64,000 nucleotides of DNA from DASQYE01 sp036389315 (GTDB taxonomy: Bacteria > Acidobacteriota > Blastocatellia > Pyrinomonadales > Pyrinomonadaceae), in the NCBI GenBank assembly GCA_036389315.1, contig DASVQF010000013.1:62001-126000 (forward strand), read 5' to 3'. Below are positions 17,202 through 24,825 of the stretch, in pieces (position 1 is the first letter of the stretch; the number at the start of each line of letters is the position of its first letter). The translations under genes were made by a program, and so were the position numbers. The notes beneath the pieces were generated by a model. That model made no database searches. It had not been told where the DNA came from and saw only the letters and a list, made by a program, of their open reading frames with translations.

Positions 17202-18206
17202 GTGGAAGGTGAATCACTGATCGAGAGCGAAGAGGAGTTGAAAGAAGAGCGGGGGCGCTCCGTGGAGGTTCGTGTGCCGGCCTCGACCTCTAACCTGGGC
17301 GCTGGCTTCGACTGCTTCGGCCTGGCCCTGCAACTGCACCTCACGGTGAGGGCGACGGCAGTGCCGGGCTCGACCGTGCCGTGCCGTGTCAGCAGCAGCG
17401 CCGCGCTGGGCCCATCCGTTTCGTCGCAATCCTGCGCTGCGTCCGCGACCGGAGCGGAAGATAACCTGATCTTTCGCGCGATGCGCTACGTGGCCGAGCG
17501 CGAGGGCTTCAGTCTGCCGCCCGTGCGGCTGGCGGTTCACAACGACGTGCCCATGGGGCGTGGCCTCGGCAGCAGCGCCGCCGCCATCCTCGCGGGTCTC
17601 AAGCTCTGCCCGGCGCTCTGCGAGAGGGAGATTTCCACTGAGACAATCCTGCGCTATGCGTTTGAGATGGAGGGGCACGCCGACAACGTCGCGGCGTCGC
17701 TCTACGGCGGCTGGGTCGTCACCTGCCTGAAGGATGACGGCGGCGTGCTGGCAGTCAAAAGACGCTGGCCCACAGACCTCAAAGTCATAGTCGTCTCGCC
17801 AGACCTGCACTTGAACACTGCCGAGGCACGCTCCTGCCTGCCGCGCACCGTTGCGCGCGAGGCGGCCATCTACAACCTTCAAAGGACTGCGCTCTTCGTC
17901 GCGGCCCTGGACACAGCTCGCTATGAACTGCTCTGGGAGGCCATGCAGGATCGCCTGCACCAGGCGCATCGCCAGGCACTCGTCCCCGGCCTCTCCGATG
18001 CCCTGGCAATAGAGCGGCAGCCCGGCCTCGTCGGCCTCGCCCTGAGCGGCTCGGGCCCGAGCGTCGTCGCCCTCGCCTCAGACAATTTCGCCGAGATAGG
18101 CGACCAAATCGCCCACAGCTTTCGCCGCCAGGGCGTCGCCGCCACCGTCCGCCTGCTGGAAGTCGATAACGACGGCCTCAGGACGCTAAAGCCCTCTCGC
18201 TCTTGA
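17202..18206 (+). CDS. thrB: Homoserine kinase
   Basis: GHMP-family kinase that makes O-phosphohomoserine for ThrC (about 334 aa from a GTG start). The substrate-binding N-terminus is VRVPASTSNLGAGFDCFGLAL, the ATP loop is VPMGRGLGSSAAAILAGL, and the C-terminal glycine-rich motif is GLALSGSGPSVVAL. The GTG at 17202 has only a weak upstream purine stretch. A later GTG within GRSVEVRVP could also serve, shortening the acidic N-terminal tail. It is the last gene of the amino-acid run. Confidence 0.94.
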   Translation: MEGESLIESEEELKEERGRSVEVRVPASTSNLGAGFDCFGLALQLHLTVRATAVPGSTVPCRVSSSAALGPSVSSQSCAASATGAEDNLIFRAMRYVAEREGFSLPPVRLAVHNDVPMGRGLGSSAAAILAGLKLCPALCEREISTETILRYAFEMEGHADNVAASLYGGWVVTCLKDDGGVLAVKRRWPTDLKVIVVSPDLHLNTAEARSCLPRTVAREAAIYNLQRTALFVAALDTARYELLWEAMQDRLHQAHRQALVPGLSDALAIERQPGLVGLALSGSGPSVVALASDNFAEIGDQIAHSFRRQGVAATVRLLEVDNDGLRTLKPSRS

Positions 18207-18235
18207 GCTTAACTGTGATAAAGGGGAGGGCCAAC

Positions 18236-18550
18236 GGCGCTGCCGGGGGCTGGAACCGAGCCCCGCTCCCGGGAATCGCGGCGCGGCGAACGGGAGCCGT
18301 GCAACGCCGGAAGGGAGCGGCGGCGCGGGGAACGGGAACGGTGGAGCGGCGGGACGGAGTCTTGGCACGGGAAGGTGGAATCGTGCGGCCGTTGCCGGGA
18401 GGCGTGCCACGGCTCCCGTTCGCCGTGCCGCGATTCCCGGGAGCACTGTCACGGGCTAGGGGAGCAATACCAGCGTTCCCGTCCTCCACTGCGGCGTTCC
18501 CGTCCCCCGCGCCACGGTTGAAGGGAGCCCGGTCGCCGGGAGCGAGAAGT
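18236..18550. repeat. 21-bp-period GC-rich minisatellite with inverted halves
   Basis: In the 465-bp gap between thrB and the GH28 gene, degenerate units recur exactly every 21 bp: boundaries at 18257, 18278, 18299, 18320, 18341, 18362, 18383, 18404, 18425, 18446, 18467, 18488, 18509 and 18530. Units in the first half are purine-rich (e.g. GAACGGGAGCC), and units in the second half are largely the reverse complement. As a result, 18265-18301 and 18408-18444 are 37-bp inverted arms with one mismatch. Because 21 is a multiple of 3, reading frames stay open on both strands with 7-residue periodicity. I see no start signal or family match and treat it as non-coding. Confidence 0.85.
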
Positions 18551-18671
18551 CTGTAGCGGCTTGCTGCAAGCGGGCCGGTCTCCTGGCTTCTCACCGAACG
18601 CCGCGCTTTTCTGTTAATATCTCTCCCTTCCTTTTCAAACAGAGAACGAGCAACGGAGGTGAGATACGTCT

Positions 18672-20135
18672 ATGTGCCGCCCGCTTCAACGCTTCGCCCT
18701 GCCGGTTCTGATCCTTGTCCTGCTTCAGTCCTTTTCTCCGCCGAGCGCCGCTCAGCGACGCGCTCAGCGCACGGCTCGCGCCTCGGCCTCTGCTTCGATA
18801 GGCTGGGGGGCCGTGCCGGGAATACTGGCCCGCATCCGTCCGCCGAGGTTTCCGGCGCGCGACTTTAAGATCACGGACTACGGCGCGCGCGGCGACGGGC
18901 AGACGGATAACACCGACGCGATTCGCAAAGCGATAGCTGCCTGCAACAGCGCCGGGGGCGGTCGTGTGGTCGTGCCGCGAGGCACTTTCCTGACCGGCGC
19001 AATCCATCTCAAGAGCAACGTCAACCTGCACGTCTCCGAAGGCGCGACGCTCAAGTTCAGCACAGACCCGGCCAAGTACCTACCCGTCGTCTATACGCGC
19101 TGGGAGGGAACGGAGTGCATGAACTACTCGCCCCTCATCTACGCCTTCGAGCAGGAGAACATAGCCGTCACCGGACGCGGAACCCTGGACGGCTCGGCCT
19201 CGGACGAGAACTGGTGGCGATGGGCCCGGCGCGGAGAGGGCGGAACGCCAACGCCCGCCGCCCCCGACATCCGGCGCTTGCGCGAGATGGGCCAACAGGG
19301 CGTGCCCGTCCGAGAGCGCGTCTTCGGTGAAGGCCATTACCTGCGGCCCTCCTTCATAGAGCCTTACCGCAGCCGCAACATCCTGATCGAGGGCGTCCGC
19401 ATCATCAACTCTCCCTTCTGGGAGATTCATCCTACGCTCTCCTCCAACATCACCGTGCGCGGCGTGGATATCTTCAGTCATGGGCCCAACAACGACGGCT
19501 GCGACCCTGAGTCCTCGCGCGACGTGCTGATCGAAGACTGCGTCTTCGACACGGGCGACGACTGCATTGCCATCAAGTCCGGCCGCGACAACGACGGCCG
19601 CCGCGTAGGCGTGCCCTCGGAGAACATCATCATCCGCAACTGCACTATGAAAGACGGGCACGGCGGCGTCGTCATCGGGAGCGAGATTTCCGGCGACTGC
19701 CGCAACGTCTTTGTCGAGAACTGCCGGATGGACAGCCCTAACCTTGACCGCGCCTTGCGCTTCAAGTCGAACGCCATTCGCGGCGGCGTGCTGGAAAACG
19801 TCTTCATGCGTAACGTCCAGGTGGGACGGGTCGCGGAGGCCGTGCTCACCATTGACTTCCTCTACGACACCGGGGCGAAGGGCCCATACAAGCCCGTGCT
19901 GCGCAACGTCTCGCTCGAACGCGTGACCAGCACCTCAAGCCCGCGCGTCATGTGGATCGTCGGCTTCCCCGGCGTCCGCATCGAAGACGTGCGCTTCAGC
20001 GATTGCACCTTTCGCGGCGTAGAGACCGCAGAAGTCATGGAATATGCCGGCTCCATCTCCTTCCGTAACGTCACCATCGAGCCCGCGAAGAAGGGGCGCA
20101 GCCTCAACTCGCCGCAGGCCGCGCAGGAGGACTAG
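18672..20135 (+). CDS. Secreted GH28 polygalacturonase-family glycoside hydrolase
   Basis: 487 aa with a Sec signal peptide (residues 1 to about 27, hydrophobic core FALPVLILVLLQSF). It has a pectate-lyase-like right-handed beta-helix. GH28 catalytic signatures are NNDGCDPESSRD (NxD equivalent), DTGDDCIAIKSGR (DD pair), KDGHGGVVIGSE (GHG), and the RFKS stretch corresponding to RxK. It is expected to hydrolyse galacturonan or rhamnogalacturonan in the periplasm or outside the cell. A GGAGGTGAG ribosome-binding site lies about 10 bp before the ATG. It is closely related to the GH28 half of the protein at 43676-45787, with long stretches nearly identical even at DNA level. A lipoprotein candidate follows 3 bp downstream. 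Confidence 0.93.
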   Translation: MCRPLQRFALPVLILVLLQSFSPPSAAQRRAQRTARASASASIGWGAVPGILARIRPPRFPARDFKITDYGARGDGQTDNTDAIRKAIAACNSAGGGRVVVPRGTFLTGAIHLKSNVNLHVSEGATLKFSTDPAKYLPVVYTRWEGTECMNYSPLIYAFEQENIAVTGRGTLDGSASDENWWRWARRGEGGTPTPAAPDIRRLREMGQQGVPVRERVFGEGHYLRPSFIEPYRSRNILIEGVRIINSPFWEIHPTLSSNITVRGVDIFSHGPNNDGCDPESSRDVLIEDCVFDTGDDCIAIKSGRDNDGRRVGVPSENIIIRNCTMKDGHGGVVIGSEISGDCRNVFVENCRMDSPNLDRALRFKSNAIRGGVLENVFMRNVQVGRVAEAVLTIDFLYDTGAKGPYKPVLRNVSLERVTSTSSPRVMWIVGFPGVRIEDVRFSDCTFRGVETAEVMEYAGSISFRNVTIEPAKKGRSLNSPQAAQED

Positions 20136-20138
20136 TTA

Positions 20139-20705
20139 ATGAAATCAACGCTCACTTTCAGGGCCTTCGCCTTATTACTCGTGCTCTCGGCCTGCATCAA
20201 TTCGGCTGCGGCAACAGCGGCTCCTTTACAACTCGCGGGCGACGAGCCCTTCACGGCCGTCGTCGCCGCCGATGAGGCGAAGTTCGTTATTCCGGTCGGC
20301 AGGAAAGATCAGTGGGAGTGGTTCCTGGACACCACCAGGGATAACCTGCGCGAGTACACCTGGCAGGTCTCGGTCAAAAACGGCGATGCGACTTACGAGT
20401 TCGGTTACTCGCTCTTTAAGAAGCCCGGCTCTCACACACAGAGCGGAGACCTCGCCGCCCTCATCAAGGCCGGGCAGGAGAGCTTGTGGCAGGTCTACAA
20501 AAACGGGCCGAGGCGAACGGGCGGCGTTATCCGCGACGCCGGAGTCAGCATCTCGCCCGAAGGCGACAACGTAGTCATCCGCGTCAAAGGCAAAGAGAAT
20601 GTCGAGCGACTCTTCTCCTCACGCCCCAAGACGGTCACCTTCCAGATGCGTACAGAGGGCAAAAGAGAGAAGACTAAGAAGGTCAAGGTCACTTATCAAA
20701 GCTGA
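20139..20705 (+). CDS. Exported protein of unknown function, possible lipoprotein
   Basis: 188 aa, unrecognised. The N-terminus is a signal peptide with a plausible lipobox (hydrophobic ALLLVLSAC, with L-S-A-C ending at about residue 20). The mature part has alternating hydrophobic/charged beta-like segments, a WEWFLDTTRDNLREYTW stretch, and a very basic C-terminus (KREKTKKVKVTYQS). It begins 3 bp after the GH28 stop, so it is almost certainly co-transcribed with it. It may assist binding or localisation of pectin fragments, but that is only context. Confidence 0.7.
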   Translation: MKSTLTFRAFALLLVLSACINSAAATAAPLQLAGDEPFTAVVAADEAKFVIPVGRKDQWEWFLDTTRDNLREYTWQVSVKNGDATYEFGYSLFKKPGSHTQSGDLAALIKAGQESLWQVYKNGPRRTGGVIRDAGVSISPEGDNVVIRVKGKENVERLFSSRPKTVTFQMRTEGKREKTKKVKVTYQS

Positions 20706-20717
20706 GCCTGCGCGGTC

Positions 20718-21578
20718 TCAGGTCGTCGTGTGAATCTCGGCGCTGCTTCTGCGTAAGGGGTTGTGCAGGAGGAGCCAGGCGGTCGGCGCTGTGACGAGCA
20801 GGATGCCGCAGAGGGTTATGAGGTCGAAGTGATGCTGCCAGACAATTATGTCGAAGAGGCAGGCGAAGACTATCTGCGTGAGGCCGACGACGGCGACTTT
20901 CGAGGGGTGGCCCAGGGCGAAGGCGCGCGTCATCCCTAGCTGCCCGATGGTTCCTGTGACGCCGACGCCCGTGAGCATCAGGAGCAGGACTTTATCACCC
21001 GCAATCCATGAGCCCACGTCCGCACCTGTTAAGAGGAAAAAGAGGAGGGCGACGACGGTCGAGACTCCTGCGAAGTGCGTGACGATGGCGCGCGGGTCAA
21101 TCCCGCTCAAGCGGTTGAGGCCGATCATTCCGACTGCCCAGAAGAAGGCGTGGCCGAGCGCCGCCAAGCCCGCCAGATTGCCGCCCCTGAGGTATGGTCT
21201 CTGAATCAGGATGACGCCCGCGATGGCCGCCGCAATCGCTACCCAGATTTGCAGCGTCGGACGATAGCCCAGCAGGAGCCACGCCAGCAGAGCCGTCCAG
21301 ATCGGCACGGTGCTGCTCAGTGTTATCGAAGTGGAGATTGGCAGATGAGTCAGAGCATAAAAGGAGCAGAGGAGCCCTATGCTGCCTGAGAGGCTTCGCA
21401 CCCAGAGCGTGGCGGGCCGCCAGAAGAAGAGCTTGACGCCCGTGACAAGAGCGAAGACAAGCGAGAAGACTAAGGCCAGAGCCGTGCGCGCCAGAGCGAC
21501 GAGCTGCCAACTGCAACGCTCGCCCGCCAGATGTCCGAGCGCGCCCATAGAGGCGAAAGCAAACGCGCCCCACAACAT
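20718..21578 (-). CDS. EamA/DMT-superfamily transporter
   Basis: About 286 aa with ten hydrophobic segments in two EamA repeats. These include SSTVPIWTALLAWLLLGYRPT closing the first repeat and a similar stretch before LLLHNPL at the C-terminus. It is an inner-membrane drug/metabolite-type exporter or importer; substrate unknown. The frame is open 34 codons further upstream, but those codons are translated heptad repeat (element E3). I therefore place the start at the Met of MLWGAFAFASMGALG, where the first membrane helix begins. It is the last gene of a minus-strand group with kduD, the isomerase, the ROK gene and the NagB-like gene. Confidence 0.85.
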   Translation of the reverse strand: MLWGAFAFASMGALGHLAGERCSWQLVALARTALALVFSLVFALVTGVKLFFWRPATLWVRSLSGSIGLLCSFYALTHLPISTSITLSSTVPIWTALLAWLLLGYRPTLQIWVAIAAAIAGVILIQRPYLRGGNLAGLAALGHAFFWAVGMIGLNRLSGIDPRAIVTHFAGVSTVVALLFFLLTGADVGSWIAGDKVLLLMLTGVGVTGTIGQLGMTRAFALGHPSKVAVVGLTQIVFACLFDIIVWQHHFDLITLCGILLVTAPTAWLLLHNPLRRSSAEIHTTT

Positions 21579-21599
21579 CCACAGATATGCCTGAGCATC

Positions 21600-21686
21600 A
21601 AGGGATGAGGGATGAGGGACGAGGGATGAAGGATGAAAGCTTCGCTGCTCAGCTTGAGTAATCCGTCTTTCATCCCTCATCCCTTG
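21600..21686. repeat. Heptad-repeat inverted element E3 (kduD-EamA gap)
   Basis: Tandem 7-mers GGGATGA, GGGATGA, GGGACGA, GGGATGA and AGGATGA run into AAGCTT, followed by a roughly 30-bp centre and an inverted arm (TTTCATCCCTCATCCC). Same design as E1/E2 but a different heptamer. It lies between two minus-strand genes and abuts the EamA start region. Confidence 0.85.
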
Positions 21687-21688
21687 CT

Positions 21689-22453
21689 TTACCTTCCCAG
21701 CCAGCCGCCGTCCACTACGAGCACGTGGCCGTGCATGTAGTCGCTCGCCGGAGAGGCGAGGAAGACGGCAGCGCCGGTCAAATCTTCGGGCTCGCCCCAG
21801 CGCCCGGCCGGGATGCGTTCGAGTATCTGGCGATTGCGCGTCTCGTCCTTTTGCAGCGCAGCAGTGTTGTCAGTCCTCATGTAGCCCGGCGCGATGGCGT
21901 TGACGTTGATCGAGTGCTTGGCCCATTCGTTGGCGAGCGCCTTAGTCAATTGCGCCACCCCGCCTTTCGAGGCCGCGTAGGAAGGGACTGTGACGCCGCC
22001 CTGGAATGAGAGCAGGGATGCTATGTTGATGATCTTGCCGCCCGCGCCGCGCTCTAGCATGTGACGCCCGGCCTGCTGCGAAAGACGAAAGACGCTTGAG
22101 AGATTGATCTCGATGACGGCCGTCCAATCCTCCTCGGAGTATTCGGCGGCGGGCGCGCGCCGAATAGTCCCGGCGTTATTGACCAGGATGTCCAGACGCC
22201 CGAACCGCGCGAGCGTCTCTGCGACCAGTTTTTGTGGGACAGTCTTGTCAGAGAGGTCGCCGCGTATGGCTAAGGCTTGACGGCCCCGTTGCTCGATCTG
22301 CTCGCAGGTCGCTGCGGGCGGGCGCGAGTTGCCGTGCGCCGCGACGTGAGCGCCAGCTTCGGCGAGCGCGACCGCAATCGCTGCCCCAAGCCCGGCGGAC
22401 GCGCCCGTCACGAGCGCCACCTTGTCGTCCAATCTGAACTTGTCCGAAATCAT
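21689..22453 (-). CDS. kduD: 2-dehydro-3-deoxy-D-gluconate 5-dehydrogenase-like SDR
   Basis: 254-aa classical short-chain dehydrogenase. The cofactor motif is TGASAGLGAAIA (about residues 16-27), NNAG is at about 92-95, and the catalytic Ser is in NIASLLSFQGG with Y-x3-K as YAASKGG. The expected reaction is NAD(P)-linked conversion of 2,5-diketo-3-deoxygluconate to 2-keto-3-deoxygluconate in pectate-lyase product catabolism. The assignment rests on SDR similarity plus the immediately upstream KduI/IolB-type isomerase. The start is the ATG giving MISDKFRLDDKVALVTG. The frame extends further upstream but overlaps the end of the preceding gene's terminator region. Confidence 0.85.
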   Translation of the reverse strand: MISDKFRLDDKVALVTGASAGLGAAIAVALAEAGAHVAAHGNSRPPAATCEQIEQRGRQALAIRGDLSDKTVPQKLVAETLARFGRLDILVNNAGTIRRAPAAEYSEEDWTAVIEINLSSVFRLSQQAGRHMLERGAGGKIINIASLLSFQGGVTVPSYAASKGGVAQLTKALANEWAKHSINVNAIAPGYMRTDNTAALQKDETRNRQILERIPAGRWGEPEDLTGAAVFLASPASDYMHGHVLVVDGGWLGR

Positions 22454-22505
22454 GGTCGTCGAATCTAGCAGCCGAGCCTCATCATCATCAACCCCAACGT
22501 CAACT

Positions 22506-23345
22506 TCAGTCACGCGCCGCTTCCAAACCCGATCCGCCCGCAGCATATTCCGGCTGCACGTTGACGACGCCGAACTGGCGGTCTTCGCCCTCGCGCATCG
22601 CCGCCATCATCCACAGGAAGTTGATCTGTCCGCCCGGCGCGGCGACGTTCGGATGATAACCTTTCGGCATCAGCACGCAGTCGCCTTCGCGCACGACCTG
22701 CACCATCTCCGGCCTTTCAGGATTGGTGTAGACGAACTGCACGCCCCAGGCCGGCGCGGGCATGTCTATGTAGAGGTAAGCCTCTTCGAGCATGCGCGAA
22801 TGCTCGTGCGGGGGCCAGCTAGTCCAGTTGCCAGGCCGCGAGAAGGTCACCCCGGCAAGTATGCGCCCGGCCTGCACGTTACTGCCTATGAGGACGTTCA
22901 GGTCGCGTTGCGAAGGCGGCTCGCCCGCGATGACGTGCAGCTTGGGATTCCGGCGCACGTCCTTGAAGGCGACGAACTGCAAAGGGTAGCGGCGCTCGAC
23001 GGGCGCGGACACTTCCGCCAGATCGCAGCCATCCTCGCCCGTCGCCTCAATCCGTATCTCTGCGTCGCGCGGAACATAGAGCGCGTCGTATTGCGACATC
23101 TCCTGCGTCTCTCCCTCGGTCGAGACTCGCGCGCTGCCCTTCAGGCAAATCAGAGCGGTCTCGTGCTCTCGGCTGTTGAAGCTCAAGGGAGCGTCGCCCG
23201 CGTCGAGCGTGATGCGGCCGTAATGCAGGTAGCGCGCGGCCGTCTTTCCCGGCATGACACTGATGCGGCGTCCCTTGCCCTTATGCGTGTCCGGCACAAA
23301 GCAGGTTTCAGGATTGATCTCGTTCGCACTCAATTCTTCGCTCAT
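22506..23345 (-). CDS. KduI/IolB-family uronate isomerase
   Basis: 279-aa bicupin isomerase. The metal site is WPPHEHSRMLEEAYLY (H-x-H with Glu) plus the later His in MPKGYHPNVAAPGG. By context it should be the KduI step: 5-keto-4-deoxyuronate to 2,5-diketo-3-deoxygluconate, feeding KduD. The local motifs (WPPHEH..., MPKGYHPNVAAPG) read closer to IolB (5-deoxy-glucuronate isomerase) than to E. coli KduI (MPCHTHERRMEVYFYF). An IolB-like scaffold doing the KduI job is therefore likely. The ATG at 23345 has AAGG 6 bp upstream; a GTG at 23354 is the alternative. Confidence 0.82.
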   Translation of the reverse strand: MSEELSANEINPETCFVPDTHKGKGRRISVMPGKTAARYLHYGRITLDAGDAPLSFNSREHETALICLKGSARVSTEGETQEMSQYDALYVPRDAEIRIEATGEDGCDLAEVSAPVERRYPLQFVAFKDVRRNPKLHVIAGEPPSQRDLNVLIGSNVQAGRILAGVTFSRPGNWTSWPPHEHSRMLEEAYLYIDMPAPAWGVQFVYTNPERPEMVQVVREGDCVLMPKGYHPNVAAPGGQINFLWMMAAMREGEDRQFGVVNVQPEYAAGGSGLEAARD

Positions 23346-23388
23346 AATATTCACCTTGATTATAATTCATCCTTCACGCGCGGATTGC

Positions 23389-24726
23389 TTAAACGCTCAG
23401 CTTAGACATCAGGAATCCGTCCACGGCGGCTTCGAGCGCACCGCCGAGGCCCGCGCCCGTCGGCTCGCCCGCCTCTACCGACCAGCCTGTGATCTTGCCC
23501 GCCATGCTCTGCGCGACCGCCGCCCTGAGAGGCTCGTACAGGAACTTCCAGCCGTAGACTATGCGGCCGGAGACGATGATGCGCGGCACGCCCAAGCCCA
23601 TGATGACGTTCCCGATGCCTATGCCGAGGTATTCGCCTATGCGCTCAAGCGTCTTCTGCGCTCGCAGCTCTCCGCTTTCAGCCCGCGCCACGATCTCTAT
23701 ATAAGAAGGGGCCTGCATCCCGCCGAGCTGCATGCGGTCGCCCACGTAGAGAGAAGAGGCCGCCGATGCGGAAGCATAGCGTTCCCAGCAGCCGCGATTG
23801 CCGCAGACACACTGCTTGCCGCCCGCGACAATCGTCATGTGTCCGAACTCTCCGGCCACGCCTTTGCCCTGGCCCGTGCCGCGATAGACCTCGCCGCCGA
23901 AGACCACGCCGACGCCGATGCCCGTTCCAGACCTGACCAGCACGAAGTCGTCCGGCAACCCGCTCGTCATGTCGCGCAATCTCAGGCGCGCTTCGTAGAT
24001 GGCAGCCGCCGTCGCATCGTTTTCGACGACGACGGGCGCAGCAGCACCCGCCCCCCTCTCGGACGGAAATTTGAGCGCGTCGGCGATGCTTACGTCGTGC
24101 CAGTCAAGGCGCGGCGCATAGAGCAGCTTGCTGCGAGCCGCGTCCGTGGGCCCAGGCACGCTGATGCCGATCATGCCGAGCCTTCGTCCCTCCACGCGCT
24201 CGCGCTGCCGCGTGATACTTGCGCGAATCAAGTCCAGGGCGGCCGCGTGCTCGGCCGGAGTATCGAACTCCTCTTCGGCTATGATCTCGCCGCTCAGGGT
24301 GGTCAGGCCGACCTGCGAGCGCCGCACGCCTATGTTGACGCCGACAAAGAAATCGCCGTCGCCGTTGAAGGAGAGTCCCACCGGACGACGCCCCAGAGCG
24401 CGGCTCCCGTTTGCCAGCGGCGGCAGCGGTTCTTCGCGCAGCACGTCCATCGCAATCAAAGGCTTGACCAGCTCCGTGACCGTGCTGCGATTGACGCCGA
24501 GCCTTCGGGCCAGCTCGACTCTTGAGATGGGCTGCGCGGCGCGCACGATTCGCAGAAGCATCTGCGGCGTCCTGGCCGGAGCCACTTCCGTCGAGCCTGT
24601 CACAGCACTTGCCGTCGCGCCCGCGAGCGAGCCCGCGCCGTCGCCGCTCAGAGCTTCGCCCTCATCTTCGAGCAGTCCGGATGTCCAGCCCGCCGCAGCC
24701 TTGTTCCGCCGTCCAATACCATCCAT
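23389..24726 (-). CDS. ROK-family transcriptional regulator
   Basis: 445 aa. A poorly conserved, acidic N-terminal tail of about 50 residues precedes a winged HTH (RVELARRLGVNRSTVTELVKPL, about 68-90). A ROK sugar-kinase-like domain follows, with the zinc motif GGKQCVCGNRGCWE (CxCGxxGCxE) and a preceding GVAGEFGHMTI. It is probably a sugar- or uronate-responsive repressor of the NagC/XylR class. It lies inside the minus-strand kdu group, between the NagB-like gene and the isomerase, so local control of that group is likely. Whether it also has kinase activity cannot be told from sequence. Confidence 0.9.
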   Translation of the reverse strand: MDGIGRRNKAAAGWTSGLLEDEGEALSGDGAGSLAGATASAVTGSTEVAPARTPQMLLRIVRAAQPISRVELARRLGVNRSTVTELVKPLIAMDVLREEPLPPLANGSRALGRRPVGLSFNGDGDFFVGVNIGVRRSQVGLTTLSGEIIAEEEFDTPAEHAAALDLIRASITRQRERVEGRRLGMIGISVPGPTDAARSKLLYAPRLDWHDVSIADALKFPSERGAGAAAPVVVENDATAAAIYEARLRLRDMTSGLPDDFVLVRSGTGIGVGVVFGGEVYRGTGQGKGVAGEFGHMTIVAGGKQCVCGNRGCWERYASASAASSLYVGDRMQLGGMQAPSYIEIVARAESGELRAQKTLERIGEYLGIGIGNVIMGLGVPRIIVSGRIVYGWKFLYEPLRAAVAQSMAGKITGWSVEAGEPTGAGLGGALEAAVDGFLMSKLSV

Positions 24727-24825
24727 ACCTTAATCCATTAATCGCCGACCCAGAGAAAAACTGAACGGGTTAGAGCCCGCGCCCTGCGCGCCCCCCTTCT
24801 GCTTGCAGTTCTTAGAATTTGAGTC

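Noticed and set aside
18236..18550. CRISPR array
   Set aside because: Units are contiguous and degenerate with no spacers, and no cas genes are near. The heptad elements likewise lack spacers.
18178..18594. Possible repeat proteins on either strand across the 21-bp minisatellite
   Set aside because: Frames stay open only because the period is a multiple of three. There are no start signals and no family match, and both strands look equally protein-like.
24727..24825. An RNA gene or attenuator between the ROK and NagB-like genes
   Set aside because: GC-rich but with no convincing stem-loop plus U tract and no tRNA-like fold.
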